A program made the position numbers and the translations under genes. The notes under the pieces are model-generated. The model saw only the letters and a list, made by a program, of their open reading frames with translations. It made no database searches and was not told the origin of the DNA. Positions 43,934 to 55,898 of a stretch of DNA of 64,000 nt are shown here, piece after piece. Position 1 is the stretch's first letter. Each line of letters begins with the position of its first letter. The stretch is taken from positions 248,001 to 312,000 of the forward strand of contig CAWBRT010000027.1 in NCBI GenBank assembly GCA_963791145.1, written 5' to 3'. This stretch comes from CAWBRT01 sp963791145. Its GTDB lineage: Bacteria; Acidobacteriota; Terriglobia; Terriglobales; Acidobacteriaceae.

Positions 43934-44960
43934 TTAACTCATACAAGTGACGCTGGATTCTCCCTTTTCCTTGAACCGGACGTTGCCACCAACCCAGCAG
44001 CCATTCACTTGGCCGGCGGCATCAAGTCGAAATCTCACGGTGATTTCCGAAGGGCGCCCCATCGCTCGACCCTGCCGCACCTTGATCGGTCTGTAGTCGG
44101 CCTTAACTTAACTAAACCATTTGCTAGCAGTCCGAAGGCGAGTGCGGTTGCGGCGACGCCGGTAGCCGCATCCTCTGGGAATCCCGAAGATTTCGGGAAC
44201 TGGCGAGCATCGAAAACGTCAGGTCCGCTGTCGCAGGAAGCGTAAGGGTAAAGGCCGGTCGAACCAATCCTCTCGCACACCTGCTCCACACCTGTTGAAA
44301 GTTAGGCCGCAGCCCATCCAGCACAGTCGTGCTCTTGAGGGGAATCAAGGTTTTCACGCGGCTTGTACAGGCATTTCGGATGGGGAATGGCGCAAGTTCA
44401 TCTGGTGTGATGCCCAGCACCGACAGGATCTCGCTCTCGGTGGAGTGAGAATCAGGGAGCTCACTCGACCCGGCCTTGAGGCTGCGTGATCTCGACCCGC
44501 TCCGCCACCGTACTCCGCCCAACAATATGCGCCTCAATGCGTCCACTGAGAGTCAAGATTGCGACTTCGTCCCGCGGCAGTTTGCCGAGCTGGTTGAGCA
44601 GCCATACTGCACCAATCGTCGCATGGCCGCACATATCCATCTCACGCTTTCGGGCCCCAAAAGCGGAACATAAAGTTGCAGTTTGATCCGATGGGGGCAG
44701 GTACTACAAATGCGCTCTCGAGTCCGTAAGAGCGGGCGACGTTCTGCATATCTGGATGTAGAACGACCATGATCGCCGTGTGCGTCAAACTTTCTCCGAA
44801 CGCGACTTCTGGACCGGTTTTTGGCGAATTTGCTTCTACGGATCGGGTGCAAGATGGTCAAGCGGCTGCCTGCTACCAAGAAGCAGCAGGATTGCGTCCG
44901 TGTAGCCCGTCTTACAAGCAAGATACCGAACCGGCGTGGTACACAACAGGGCGTATTAAC
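43934..44960 (-). pseudogene. PhzF-family isomerase, decayed
   Basis: Pieces in different frames follow PhzF order: a GNPAA-like start near 44890, LTHTAIMVV and ARSYGLESAFVVPAP (~44.75 kb), EMDMCGHATIGAVWLLNQLG (~44.62 kb; usual form 'MPFCGHATLGA'), LGITPDELAPFPI (~44.40 kb), FDARQFPKSSGFPEDAATGV AATALAFGLLANG (~44.15 kb; usual 'PEDPVTGSA') and the end MGRPSEITVRFRLDAAGQVN GCWVGGNV (to 43934). Several frameshifts and in-frame stops are needed. PhzF proteins act as epimerases or isomerases of uncertain substrate. The gene is clearly non-functional as written. Confidence 0.65.
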
Positions 44961-45103
44961 ATGGGCGATCATTACGGATACGACCCAAAAGTGACAGAAC
45001 CGCACCCATTCACTAAACTATTCCTCAATGAGTACTGACCAATATTGCTTCCTGCTTTGTTGATTCTGTCATAAGAGCATGGCCATGCAAGAAAGTAGAT
45101 ACG

Positions 45104-46343
45104 ATGGAAGAAAATCCTCCTCCTCCGATCCGGCCAGATGATCTGTCTTCCCACTCCAAACCCAATCGCTCCATGAGGCGGCGGGTCATTGTTTGGATCG
45201 TGGTTCTTCTGTTCTTTGCCGGCCTCATTACGTTGGTTCTGCGCTATCAGAACACCCCGCAGACAGCTGCGCAGGTGGGACATCGCGCAGCCATGATGGG
45301 CGGTCCGGTCGCCGTGGTGCCAGCCACCGCGCAAAAGGGCGATATCGGGGTCTACCTGGAGGCCATCGGCACGGTGACGCCCGTCTATACCAGTTCGGTG
45401 ACCAGCCAAGTGACCGGATTGGTCATGGCCGTACACTACCGCGAAGGCGGACTGGTCCACAAGGGCGATCCTCTGATAGACATCGATCCCCGTCCTTTTG
45501 AGGCGCAGCTTGCGCAGGCTCAGGGCACTTTGGAGAAGGATACTCATATCCTTGCGCAAGCCAAAATGGACCTGGAACGCTATCGCGCTGCCTGGGCTCG
45601 AAATGCGATCGCCAAGCAGATCCTGGACGACCAGGAAAAGACTGTGCTGCAGGATGAAGGGACGGTCAAGGCCGACCAGGGCTTGGTGCAATTCGACCGA
45701 GTCCAACTCGCCTACTGCCACATCACTGCTCCCTTCACCGGCCGCGTCGGGCTGCGGCTGATCGACCCCGGCAACGTGGTGCAGGCCAACGGTACCACTC
45801 CGCTGGTAATCATCACCCAGGAGCGGCCCATCACCGTGATCTTCACCGTTGCCGAGGACTCACTCGGCCAGATTCAGGCCAAGCTTCGTCACGGCGCGCC
45901 GTCTCACCGTGGAAGCTTATGATCGCGCCGCGCAGACCAAAATCGCTACCGGCAAACTGCTGACCCTCGACAATCAGATCGATACTACGACTGGCACGGT
46001 CAAACTGCGCGCCATCTTCGACAACAAGAATGATGCGCTCTTCCCCAACCAGTTTGTGAATACCCGCCTGCTGGTGGAGACCCTCAAGGATAGGACACTT
46101 ATTCCCACCTCTGCCATCCAGCACAATGGCCAGGCTTCCTTTGTCTACGTTATTCAGAACGGAACCGTTCAGATGCGTACCGTCAAGCCCGGCACGGTGA
46201 ATGCAGGCATGACTGCGGTCGAAGGCGTACAACCTGGAGAAGTGGTCGCCAACAGCAGCTTTGAGAAGCTGCAGCCCAATGCAAAGGTGGCCATCGCCCA
46301 AACATCTCAGCCGGCCACCACGAGCGGGAGTAGCACACCGTGA
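45104..46343 (+). pseudogene. mdtA: RND membrane-fusion protein (MdtA type), one frameshift
   Basis: The frame starting at 45104 begins MEENPPPPIRPDDLSSHSKP, with one membrane anchor (VIVWIVVLLFFAGLITLVL). It then shows the lipoyl/hairpin region (IGVYLEAIGTVTPVYTSSVT; GDPLIDIDPRPFEAQLAQAQ) and part of the barrel. A +1 change near 45895, consistent with one extra C in GGCGCGCCGTC, moves it to the frame ending at 46343 (LTVEAYDRAAQTKIATGKLL; QHNGQASFVYVIQNGTVQMR). The combined ~412 residues are full length. The adaptor would bridge the two permeases and the outer-membrane factor downstream. Its end overlaps the next start by 4 bp. Confidence 0.85.
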
Positions 46344-49300
46344 GTCCATCGCGCCCATTCATTCTGCGGCCGGTTGCCACCTCTCTGCTGATGGCTGCCA
46401 TTTTGCTCGTAGGGATCGTCGCCTACACGCAGTTGCCGGTTTCCGCCCTGCCCCAGGTGGACTACCCGACCATCCAGGTGCTCACCTTCTATCCCGGCGC
46501 TAGCCCGGACGTGGTGGCCACCACGGTTACCGCGCCGCTAGAGCGGCAATTCGGCCAATTGCAGGGGCTCAGCCAGATGACCTCTACAAGCTCGGGCACA
46601 ACTTCGGTCATCGTCCTTCAGTTCAATCTGAGCCTCAGCCTCGATGTGGCCGAGGAAGAGGTTCAGTCGGCCATCAACGCCGCGCAGAGCTTCCTGCCTA
46701 GTGTGCTTCCGGCGCCGCCCATCTACAGCAAGACGAATCCTGCCGACGCACCGGTGCTCACGCTGGCCATCACCTCTGACTCCATTCCGCTCTCGCAGGT
46801 AGAAGACCTGGTGGATACGCGCCTCGCGCCGAAGCTCTCCCAGCTCAACGGAGTCGGTCTGGTAAGCATCAGTGGCGGCCAGAAGCCGGCGGTCCGCATC
46901 CAGGCCAATCCTGCCGCGCTTGCTTCTTACGGCCTCACACTGGAGCAGCTTCGCACCGCGCTTGTCCAAACCAGCGTGAATGCAGCGAAGGGCAACTTCG
47001 ACGGTCCCCGGCAGAATTATCAGATCGATTCCAACGATCAGCTTCAACGCAGCGATGACTACAAAGGCGTCGTCGTTGCTTACCGCAACGGCGCGCCGGT
47101 CGTGCTCAATGATGTAGCCCGGGTGGTGGACGGCGTTGAGAATAACAACCAGGCGGCCTGGATGAACCAGACTCCGGCGGTAATTCTCAACATCCAGCGA
47201 CAGCCCGGCGCAAACACCATCAGCGTCGTCAAGAGCATCAAGAACATCCTGCCTCAGCTTGAGACCAACCTGCCTGCCGGTATCAAAGTCACGCAGATGA
47301 CCGACCTCACCGTGCCCATCGAGGCCTCGGTCTCCGACGTGGAGTTCGAGCTGATGCTGACCGTGGTGCTGGTGGTGCTGGTTATCTTCCTCTTCTTGCG
47401 CAGTATCCGCGCCACCATCATTCCCGCCGTGGCCGTTCCGATCTCTCTGGTCGGCACCCTTGGGCGCCATGTACGTGCTGGGATACAGCCTGGACAATCT
47501 TTCAATGATGGCGCTAACCATCGCCACCGGATTCGTGGTGGACGATGCCATCGTGATGATCGAGAACATCTCGCGCTACCTCGAAGAGGGCGATCCTCCG
47601 TTGCAGGCCGCACTCAAGGGCGCCGAGCAGATAGGCTTCACGATTCTCTCGCTCACGGTTTCGCTTATCGCCGTGCTCATTCCCTCTGCTGTTCATGGGC
47701 GATGTGGTTGGCCGCCTCTTCCGCGAATTCGCCGTGACTCTCGCAGTCACCATTATCATCTCGGCGGTTGTCTCACTTACCCTGACGCCAATGATGTGTG
47801 CGCGCACCCTGCACTACGATCCGACCGAGCAGCAGACGCGGCTCTATCGTTTTTCCGAGCGCGCCTTCCAGCGCATGATCGACTTCTACGGCCGTACTCT
47901 GAAATTCGTCCTCCGCTTCCAGACCATCGTCCTGCTGATCGCGTTGGGCACTCTGGCGCTGACGATGTTTCTCTACATCGTCGCGCCCAAAGGGTTCTTC
48001 CCGGTGCAGGATACCGGCGTGATTCAGGGCATCTCGCAAGCGGCGGAAACCATCTCGTTCCCGGCCATGGCCGAGAAGCATCAGGAAACTGGCGAAGGTG
48101 ATCCTCGCCGATCCCGCTGTCGAGAGCCTGACCTCGTTCATTGGTGCGGATGGCACGAACACCACGCTGAACAGCGGGCGCTTCTCCATTAACCTGAAAC
48201 CGCTTTCCCAGCGCGACCGCAACGCCTCGGATGTCATTCGCCGGCTTCAAACCTAGCTGCAGAACGTCGAAGGAATCAAGCTCTTCATGCAGCCGGTGCA
48301 AAACATCACCGTGGATGACCGGGTGAGCCGTACTCAGTATCAGTACACCCTTGAAGACCCCGACCCGCAAGAGCTGAACTTGTGGACCAATCGCTTCGTC
48401 GAACGACTGAAGCAGCTGCCGCAACTCGAAGACGTTGCCACCGACCAGCAGACCGGCGGCCTGGCTGTTTCGCTGATGATCGACCGCGTCACTGCCTCGC
48501 GCCTTGGCATCGCGCCTTCCACCATCGACAACACGCTGTATGACGCCTACGGACAGCGGCAGATCAGCACCATGTACACGCAGCTCAACCAATACCACGT
48601 GATTCTGGAAGCCCTGCCCGAATTTCAGAAGGATCCGAGTAAGCTGTCGAGCCTGTATATCCAAGCCAACGCGTCGTCCGGCGCATCCGGCGCTGGAGCT
48701 TCCACGTCCTTCGCCGCCTCCAGCTCTGTCTCCGCTGGCTCCAACGCCACCACCGCTGACAGCCGCGTACACGCCCTCTTCCGGCGCGCTGACCTCTCCG
48801 TCGAATGCGCTGGCCTCCACCGCTCCACCTCGAATGCCGCCAGCAGTTCCACCCCGGCAAACGCCGTGCCACTCAGCGCCTTTACCCACTACAATCGCAT
48901 CAACTCGCCGCTTTCCATCAGTCACCAGGGTCAGTTCCCTTCGGTCACCGTCTCTTTCAATCTGGCACCATACGCCTCACTGGGCGACGCCATTTCCGCC
49001 ATTGACAAGGTGCAGAAAGAGATGAACATGCCGGCCAGCCTGCAGGCCGGCTTCCAGGGCACGGCTGCTTCGTTCAAGAATTCGCTATCCAACGAAGCGC
49101 TGCTGATCCTGGCCGCGCTGGTCACGGTCTACATCGTGCTCGGCGTGCTCTACGAGAGCTTCATCCACCCGATCACGATTCTCTCCACGCTGCCTTCCGC
49201 CGGCGTGGGCGCGCTGCTCGCACTCCGCCTCTTCCGCCAGGATCTCAGCGTGGTGGCCATCATCGGCATCATCCTGCTGATCGGCATCGTGAAGAAGAAC

Positions 49301-49657
49301 GGCATCATGATGGTGGACTTCGCGCTGGAGGCCGAGCGCAAGCACGGCAAGAACTCCACCGACGCCATCTACGAAGCCAGCCTGCTGCGCTTCCGTCCCA
49401 TCATGATGACCACCATGGCCGCGCTGCTCGCCGGCATCCCGCTGGCCGCGGGCACCGGCATCGGCTCCGAACTTCGCCGGCCCCTGGGCATCTGCATGGT
49501 CGGCGGGCTGCTGCTCAGCCAGGTGCTGACGCTTTACACCACGCCGGTCATCTACATCTTCTTCGACAGTCTGGCGCAGCGCTTCTCGCGTTCCAGGTCA
49601 CGTCAAGCAACACGCCCGAACACGCCGGGCTCCGAGCCGCCACTGGAGCAGTCATGA
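46340..49657 (+). pseudogene. mdtB: RND efflux permease 1 (MdtB type), three frameshifts and one stop
   Basis: Together the frames cover a full ~1100-residue permease. The N-terminus is FILRPVATSLLMAAILLVGI. +1 changes occur near 47460 (extra T in ACCCTTGGGC), 47690 (CCCTCTGCTG) and 48085 (CAGGAAACTG), and a TAG lies at 48254-48256 (RRLQT-stop-LQNVEG). The functional motifs survive in pieces: LDNLSMMALTIATGFVVDDA with the proton-relay Asp pair, GKNSTDAIYEASLLRFRPIM. Between LYIQANASS and NAVPLSAFTHY there is a ~60-residue Ser/Ala/Thr-rich insertion (DNA ~48660-48860), absent from E. coli MdtB. It overlaps the second permease gene by 4 bp. Confidence 0.85.
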
Positions 49658-52600
49658 ATCCGTCCCGGCTATTCATTCACCGGCCCGTGGCCACCACCCT
49701 GCTGACGGTGGCGATCGCCTTGGCCGGGGCCGTCGCCTTCAGCGTGTTGCCGGTATCTCCGCTGCCGCAGGTTGATTTCCCCACCATCTCCGTCGGCGCC
49801 GCCCTGCCCGGCGCCAGCGCCGAAATCATGGCCGCTTCCGTCGCCACTCCGCTGGAGCGGCAGTTCGGCCACATCGCCGGCGTCACGGAAATGACCTCGA
49901 CCAGTTCGCTTGGCAACACCGCCATCACCCTTCAGTTCGACCTCAACCGCAACATCGATGGCGCGGCGCGCGACGTGGAAGCCGCCATCAACGCGGCGCG
50001 CACCTACCTGCCCGCCAATTTGCCCGCCAACCCCACCTACCGCAAGGTGAATCCGGCCGACTGCGCCGATCATGGTCATCGCCCTCACCTCGGACATCTA
50101 CGACCGCGGCAAGCTCTACGACGAGGCCTCCACCATCATCCAGCAGAAGCTCTCGCAAATTCAGGGAGTGGGCCAGGTCACCACCGGCGGCGGCGCTCTG
50201 CCCTCCGTCCGCGTCGATGTGAATCCCACCCAGCTCAACAGCTACGGGCTCACGCTCGCCAGCGTTCAGTCGATGCTGAGCCTGCAAAATGCCCACCAGG
50301 CCCGCGGCCAGCTCTCCGACGGCATCGTCACTGCCGATATCATCACCAACGACCAGATCCGGTACGCCGCCGATTACAAGCCCCTCATCGTCGGCTACCA
50401 CAACGGCGCCGCCGTCCGCCTCTCCGATGTCGCCAACGTGACCGATTCGGTGCAGAACATCCGTTCCGCCGGCTATCTCAACGGCAAGCCCGCCATCCCT
50501 ATCATCATCTTCCGCCAGCCCGGCGCCAACATCATCCAGACGGTTGAAAACATTCGCAGCGAGCTGCCTTCCATCAAGGCCTCCATCCCCACGGGCATCG
50601 ATACCACCATCGTCCTCGACCGCACCACCACCATTCGCGCCTCGGTGAAGGACGTAGAGCGCACGCTGCTCATTTCCATCTGCCTGGTGGTGGCCGTGGT
50701 GTTTCTTTTCCTGCGCAACCTGCGCGCCACGCTCATTCCCTCGGTCGCGGTGCCGGTTTCGCTGGTCGGCACCTTCGCGGTGATGTACCTGCTCGGTTAC
50801 AGCCTCGACAATCTCTCGCTGATGGCCCTCACCATCTCCACCGGCTTCGTCGTGGACGACGCCATCGTGGTTATGGAAAACATCACGCGCCACATCGAGA
50901 ACGGCATGGAGCCCTACGCTGCCGCTCTCAAGGGCGCAAAGGAAATCGGCTTCACCGTCTTCTCGATCAGCATGTCGCTGATCGCCGTCTTCATTCCCAT
51001 TCTGCTGATGGGCGGCATTGTCGGGCGCCTTTTCCGCGAATTCGCCATCACGCTCTCGACGGCCATCATCGTGTCCATGGTCATCTCGCTCACCACCACG
51101 CCGGCCATGTGCGCGCATCTGCTCAAGCCGCGCGAAGAAAAGCACGGACGCCTGTATCGACTCAGCGACAGGTTCTTCGCCGGGATGCTCTCCTTCTATC
51201 GGCGCTCGCTCCTCTGGGTGCTGGACAACTCCGTGCTCACGCTGACCGTGCTGGTGCTGGTCATCGCGCTCAACGTGGTGGTGGTTATGGTGATTCCCAA
51301 GGGCTTTTTCCCGCAGCAGGACACAGGGGTTATCTTCGGAGGCCTGCAAGGACCGCAGGACGCCTCGTTCGCGGTCATGAACGACTCCGTCCGGCGCCTG
51401 GTGACAGTCATCAAGAGCGACCCTGGAGTGGAGAACGTCGTCGGCTTTACCGGCGGTCAGGGCAACACGAACGGCGGCTTCATCTTCATGTCGCTTAAGC
51501 CGCTGGAGGAGCGCAAAGCCAGCGCCATGCAGATACTCGGCCGGCTGCGTCCCAAGATGATGGCCCTGCCCGTCGCTTCCGCATTCCTGCAGCCCGCCCA
51601 GGACCTCCGCATCGGCGGACGGGCGAGCAACGCCCTTTACCAGTACACGATTCAATCGGACAACGTGCAGGATCTAACGCATTGGGGCCCCATCCTGCTG
51701 AGTGAGATGCGCAAGCTCCCAGGCTTCCAGGACGTTAACTCCGACCAGCAGAACGGCGGGCTTGACCAGTACCTCACTTACGACCGCACCACCGCCGCCC
51801 GCCTCGGCGTTACCACGCAAGGTCTCGACTCCGCCTTATACAGCGCGTTCGGTCAACAGGAAGTCTCCATCATCTATACCCAGCTCAACCAGTATTACGT
51901 GGTGCTCGAAGATCGCGCCCCAGTTCTTGCAGACCCCCGAAGGACTGAAGTACATCTACCTGAACTCGGCGAACGCCGGCAACGTGCCGCTCAGCGCCGT
52001 CGCCAGCACCCGCACCAACACCATCCCACTCTCCGTCAATCACACCAGTCTCTTCCCCTCGGTGACGGTCTCCTTCAACCTCAGTCCGGGCATTGCGCTC
52101 AGCGACGCCACCCGCGAGGTCGCCCAGATGCAGGCAGCGGCTGAACATGCCACAGACCGTCCGCGGCTTCTTTGCCGGAACCGCTCAGGCCTACCAAGAC
52201 TCGCTTGCCAGCGAGCCAATCCTCGTAGCCACTGCGTTGCTCGCCGTCTACATCGTGCTCGGCATCCTTTATGAGAGCCTGATGCACCCACTCACCATCA
52301 TCTCCACGCTGCCATCGGCCAGCGTCGGAGCCATGCTGGCGCTGATGCTCTTCAAGATCGACCTCAACGTCATCTCCATCATCGGCATCATCCTGCTGAT
52401 CGGCATCGTGAAGAAGAACGCCATTATGATGATCGACTTCGCCCTGGCCGCCGAGCGCAACGACGGCAAGTCCACCACCGATGCCATCTTCGAAGCATGC
52501 ATGCTCCGCTTCCGCCCCATCCTGATGACCACCATGGCAGCCATCTTCGGCGCCCTGCCGCTGGCCTTCGGCACCGGCATAGGATCGGAGCTGCGCCGCC

Positions 52601-52767
52601 CTCTGGGAATCACCATTGTCGGCGGCCTCATTATGAGCCAGTTGCTCACTCTCTACACCACTCCGGTCGTGTATCTGTTCCTCGACCGCCTGCGGCTTCG
52701 CATTCTGGGCAAGGAGCGCGACTCGCTCCCGCCTACCAACGGAAGCGTGCCGGAAGAATCCGTATAG
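49654..52767 (+). pseudogene. mdtC: RND efflux permease 2 (MdtC type), three frameshifts
   Basis: The N-terminus is LFIHRPVATTLLTVAIALAG. +1 changes lie near 50060 (GACTGCGCCG, extra T), 51920 (GAAGATCGCG, extra G) and 52150 (GCTGAACATG, extra A). The middle frame of 690 codons carries LDNLSLMALTISTGFVVDDA with the Asp pair and FPQQDTGVIFGGLQGPQDAS. The last frame has the second half of the membrane domain (NVISIIGIILLIGIVKKNAI) to a normal end at 52767. The total is ~1035 residues. Two different permeases with one adaptor is the MdtABC arrangement, in which the permeases form a heterotrimer. Confidence 0.85.
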
Positions 52768-52778
52768 TCGGGGATAAC

Positions 52779-54402
52779 ATGAAAGAACCTAGAATTGAGA
52801 TGCGTATGACCGACCTCAATCTTACACCGCGCTCCCTTCTGCTGGCCGCCACTGTGCTCTCGTGCGTGCTCACCGGATGCACGGTCGGCCCCAAGTATCA
52901 CCCGCCCACGACACAGGCCCCGCCTGCCTACAAAGAGTCGCCTGCGAACGCCCCGCAGAAGCCTCCGGCGCCTCCGGCAACCACATCGACCGACCCGACC
53001 CTCGGCGGTCTCGGGGACTGGACCGTCGCCCAACCCCAGGATGCCTCGCTGCGCGGCAAATGGTGGGAGATCTACAGCGATCCTGAATTGAATGCACTCG
53101 AAGAGCAGCTCAACATCAACAACCAGAACATCAAGCAGTTCTTTGAGAACTTCATGGCCGCTCGCGCCATTGTCCGCCAGGCGCATGCCCAGCTTTTTCC
53201 GACTGTGTCGACCGGGCCTTCCTGGTCGCGTTCGCGGAGCTCCTCCAATTTGCTCAACTCCACGGGCGCCTGTCGAATGCCACAGGAGCCGCCGGAAGGG
53301 CTCCGGTCACCACGAGCACGCTCATTGACCTGCCAGCCGAGGCCTCCTGGGAGCCCGATCTCTGGGGAAAAATACGCAATACAGTACGCCAGGCGCAGTA
53401 CTCTGCCCAGCTCAGCGCCGCCGATCTTGAAAACGAACGCCTCACCGAGCAGGCCAGCTTGGCCATTTTGTTCTTCCAGCTTCGCGGGCAGGATGCCCTC
53501 CAGCAGATCCTCGACGCCACGGTTGCCGCCGATCAGAAGTCCCTTGACCTCGCACGCGCTCAATATGAAACGGGGATTTCGGATCAGATCGCCGTCGTCC
53601 AGGCGCAGACCACCCTGCAGAGCGCACAGTCGCTGGCCACCAATCTTGGCATTGCGCGCGCCCAATACGAGCATGCCATCGCCGTCCTCATCGGCAAGAT
53701 GGCATCGGATTTCTCAATTCCTGCCAGGCCGCTGCTCACAACGCCTCCACCCATCCCGATCGGCCTGCCCTCGCAAGCTGCTCGAGCGCCGTCCGGACAT
53801 CGCTGCCGCCGAGCGCGCCATGGCTGCCGCCAATGCCCAAATCGGCATCGCCTACGCCGCTTACTATCCCAGCCTGTCCCTCTCGGCAACCGGAGGGTTT
53901 GAAAGCTCGACCTGGAAGCACCTCCTCGACTGGCCCAGCCGCGTCTGGTCCGATCGGCCCCTCGGTTTCGGAGACCATCTTCGATGCCGGCCTGCGCCGC
54001 GCCACCGTCAACCAGTTCGTCGCCACCTACAACGCTAATCTGGCCGCGTACCGTCAAACCGTGCTCACTGCCTTCCAGCAGGTGGAAGATGCACTCGCTA
54101 CTCTCCGCATCCTCACCCAGCAGATTCAGCAGCAGCACCAGGCGGTCGAATCCGCCAGAGTTGCTCTCGATCTGGAGACGAAGCGCTACGAAACTGGCCT
54201 CGACCCCTACATTAACGTGGTTATCCAGCAGAACACCCTGCTCGCCGCCCAGCAAATCCTGGCCCAGATCGAAATCCAGCGCGTAACCGCCTCCGTGCAG
54301 CTCATCGAAGCTCTCGGTGGAGGCTGGGACAGCTCACAACTGCCCACCCCGCAGCAGGTCAGCGCGAAACCGGAGAAAGCAGATACGGCATTACAGCAAT
54401 AG
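52779..54402 (+). pseudogene. RND outer-membrane factor (NodT/OprM type lipoprotein), three frameshifts
   Basis: From MKEPRIEMRMTDLNLTPRSL, the lipoprotein signal ends at LSCVLTGC. The Pro-rich stretch KPPAPPATTSTDPTLG precedes the first helix (LRGKWWEIYSDPELNALEEQ). A -1 change near 53270 and +1 changes near 53770 and 53955 connect the remaining pieces: LPAEASWEPDLWGKIRNTVR, ARAQYETGISDQIAVVQAQT, LLERRPDIAAAERAMAAANA and FQQVEDALATLRILTQQIQQ. The joined length (~540) is slightly long for the family. It is the last gene of the operon and should carry substrates across the outer membrane. Confidence 0.82.
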
Positions 54403-54648
54403 CGATTTGCAAGCCAGTGAGTGCGCAAAAGAAGCAGCCGTCGAAGGAGCGGGTAGCAAACGTGCACTTTGGTGCGCGAGCAACAGGCTAAGAGTCCTGG
54501 TCTTTACGGCGGTACCACAGTTGCTGTAGCCAAGATCTTTAGAAAGTGCACGCCGTCAGAAAGCTGCAGCCCCTCGAAGAAGACATAAGACCAACGCCAT
54601 TAGCGACCTCGCTGATTTGTTGCCGAGCCCTGTTCACCGGCGGATTGT
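54403..54648. other. Intergenic gap after the RND operon
   Basis: Convergent with the small membrane-protein gene. No terminator with a T-tract and no gene is evident. Confidence 0.3.
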
Positions 54649-54948
54649 TCAGTGCCAGCGTTGCCTGTGCCGTTTAAGCCACCAGCAGGGAGGATTCCAG
54701 TGCGACGCTGCGTACTGCGGGAACATGGCCCGCGAGCAGTTCTCGTCCGCCGTCCCGATGTAGTCGTACTCGGCCTTCCCACCCTTGAGCGATGTTGTCA
54801 GATACTGCTCGATCGGGACACTCCCCACCCCCACGCCCCGCACCAGCCGTGTCTCAAAAACGATACAGTCCGCGGCGTATAAAAGCGCCAAGCTGATCAG
54901 CAGGTACTTCGCTGTTTGTCTAAGGTTTCGCAGGAAGTGGGTTCGCAT
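54649..54948 (-). CDS. Small membrane-anchored protein of an Acidobacteria-associated type
   Basis: 99 residues with one N-terminal membrane segment (YLLISLALLYAADCIVF) after a basic start (MRTHFLRNLRQTAKY). The outer part has the pattern GVGVGSVPIEQYLTTSLKGG KAEYDYIGTADENCSRAMFP QYAASHWNPPCWWLKRH (given in pieces). The two Cys and the closing PCW-LxRH resemble a short protein I recall from many acidobacterial genomes, without known function. Export with the anchor in the inner membrane is predicted. No neighbour suggests a role. Confidence 0.55.
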   Translation of the reverse strand: MRTHFLRNLRQTAKYLLISLALLYAADCIVFETRLVRGVGVGSVPIEQYLTTSLKGGKAEYDYIGTADENCSRAMFPQYAASHWNPPCWWLKRHRQRWH

Positions 54949-55030
54949 TGCAGGCTGCGCAAGAACAAAAACTTAGGTACGCTAATGAGTATCAAACGCG
55001 GCGTTTAGCAGAACGCGAGTTAAGCGCCGC

Positions 55031-55210
55031 TTGCCGTCAATTGACAAACTCGACTACCGCCCAAAGCGTATGTCCACATTCGCCGAGTTCGCGGCACTGT
55101 GGCAGACGCGGACTACCTGCCAGTATAACCCTAGTATCCTGCCGACCGTGGAATCGAATCTGAAGACACACTCGGTGCCTAAACTCGACAGGAGCCGTCC
55201 GAGACTTTCT
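55031..55210 (+). pseudogene. Tyrosine integrase N-terminal fragment
   Basis: The frame reads YRPKRMSTFAEFAALWQTRT, CQYNPSILPTVESNLKTHSV and PKLDRSRPRLSF. This resembles the SAM-like core-binding domain of phage integrases ('TFAEFAxxW...SxxxxxESxLxxHxxPxLG'). No catalytic domain follows. It is a third integrase trace in the window, not adjacent to a tRNA fragment. Confidence 0.5.
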
Positions 55211-55898
55211 TTTGGATCATTGCTGACAAGCTGTGGCCACGACAGGCAGCAGATCATCTCCAATGTCCCCCTAAATCGCGTTCTGGGAAATCAGAGCTGT
55301 TGCCCCTGCCCACGGCTGATTTCCCAGAACCGGACTTCGGGACCGTTCGACGAATTCGCCTGTACTGGATAAGTCAAACCAGTCAAGTAATGCTCCGGTG
55401 CAGGGTAAAAGGATTGTTTCCGTGTCACCCATGGCTGGGGCAATTGGCGCAGTAAAAGTGCTGGCGGGCCATTTTACTCCCGCACCGATTGCAGGCGGAT
55501 GCGCTCGGCACAATGCTCGGCGGCACTGAAGATGCTGAGGAAGGGCGCAGGAAAAGCAGCCAGCGCAACCGCCTCCAAGCCTTTAAGTTCTTCGCGTGCC
55601 TGGAGTTTCACCTTGGCAACCACTCCGCGCTCTTTGTCAGAGCCATTCTCCGCAGATCGAACCCGTCTTGCTTGGCCGGCAAACTTTCTTCTGTTGTAAG
55701 CAAATTGTAAAAATCAACTCCTCCGCCTCAGTCGCAACAGCTTTTCTGCCCCAGTCGGGTTCGAACTGAACGGAGATTGGGCTCGACCCCATTTTGCTCT
55801 GGCGTGCCTGCCTGTGTGCCTTGAATTAGCGGCTATGCGCTTGCTCGTTACACATTAAACGCACACAGGGGGTCGGCACGGCAATACAAGCGAGGATT
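55211..55898. other. Gap upstream of the DUF2844 gene
   Basis: It contains a near-palindrome around 55271-55327: GGGAAATCAGAGC ... GCTGATTTCCC. The short frames on both strands have no recognisable similarity. The last 60 bp carry the promoter region of the DUF2844 gene. Confidence 0.35.

Noticed and set aside
43625..44245. 206-codon plus-strand frame
   Set aside because: It is antisense to the PhzF and RibD-like relics, which show family motifs.
49988..51655. A 555-codon minus-strand frame over the second RND permease
   Set aside because: Its composition is dominated by Asp/His/Gly/Arg, and the opposite strand carries recognisable RND motifs throughout.
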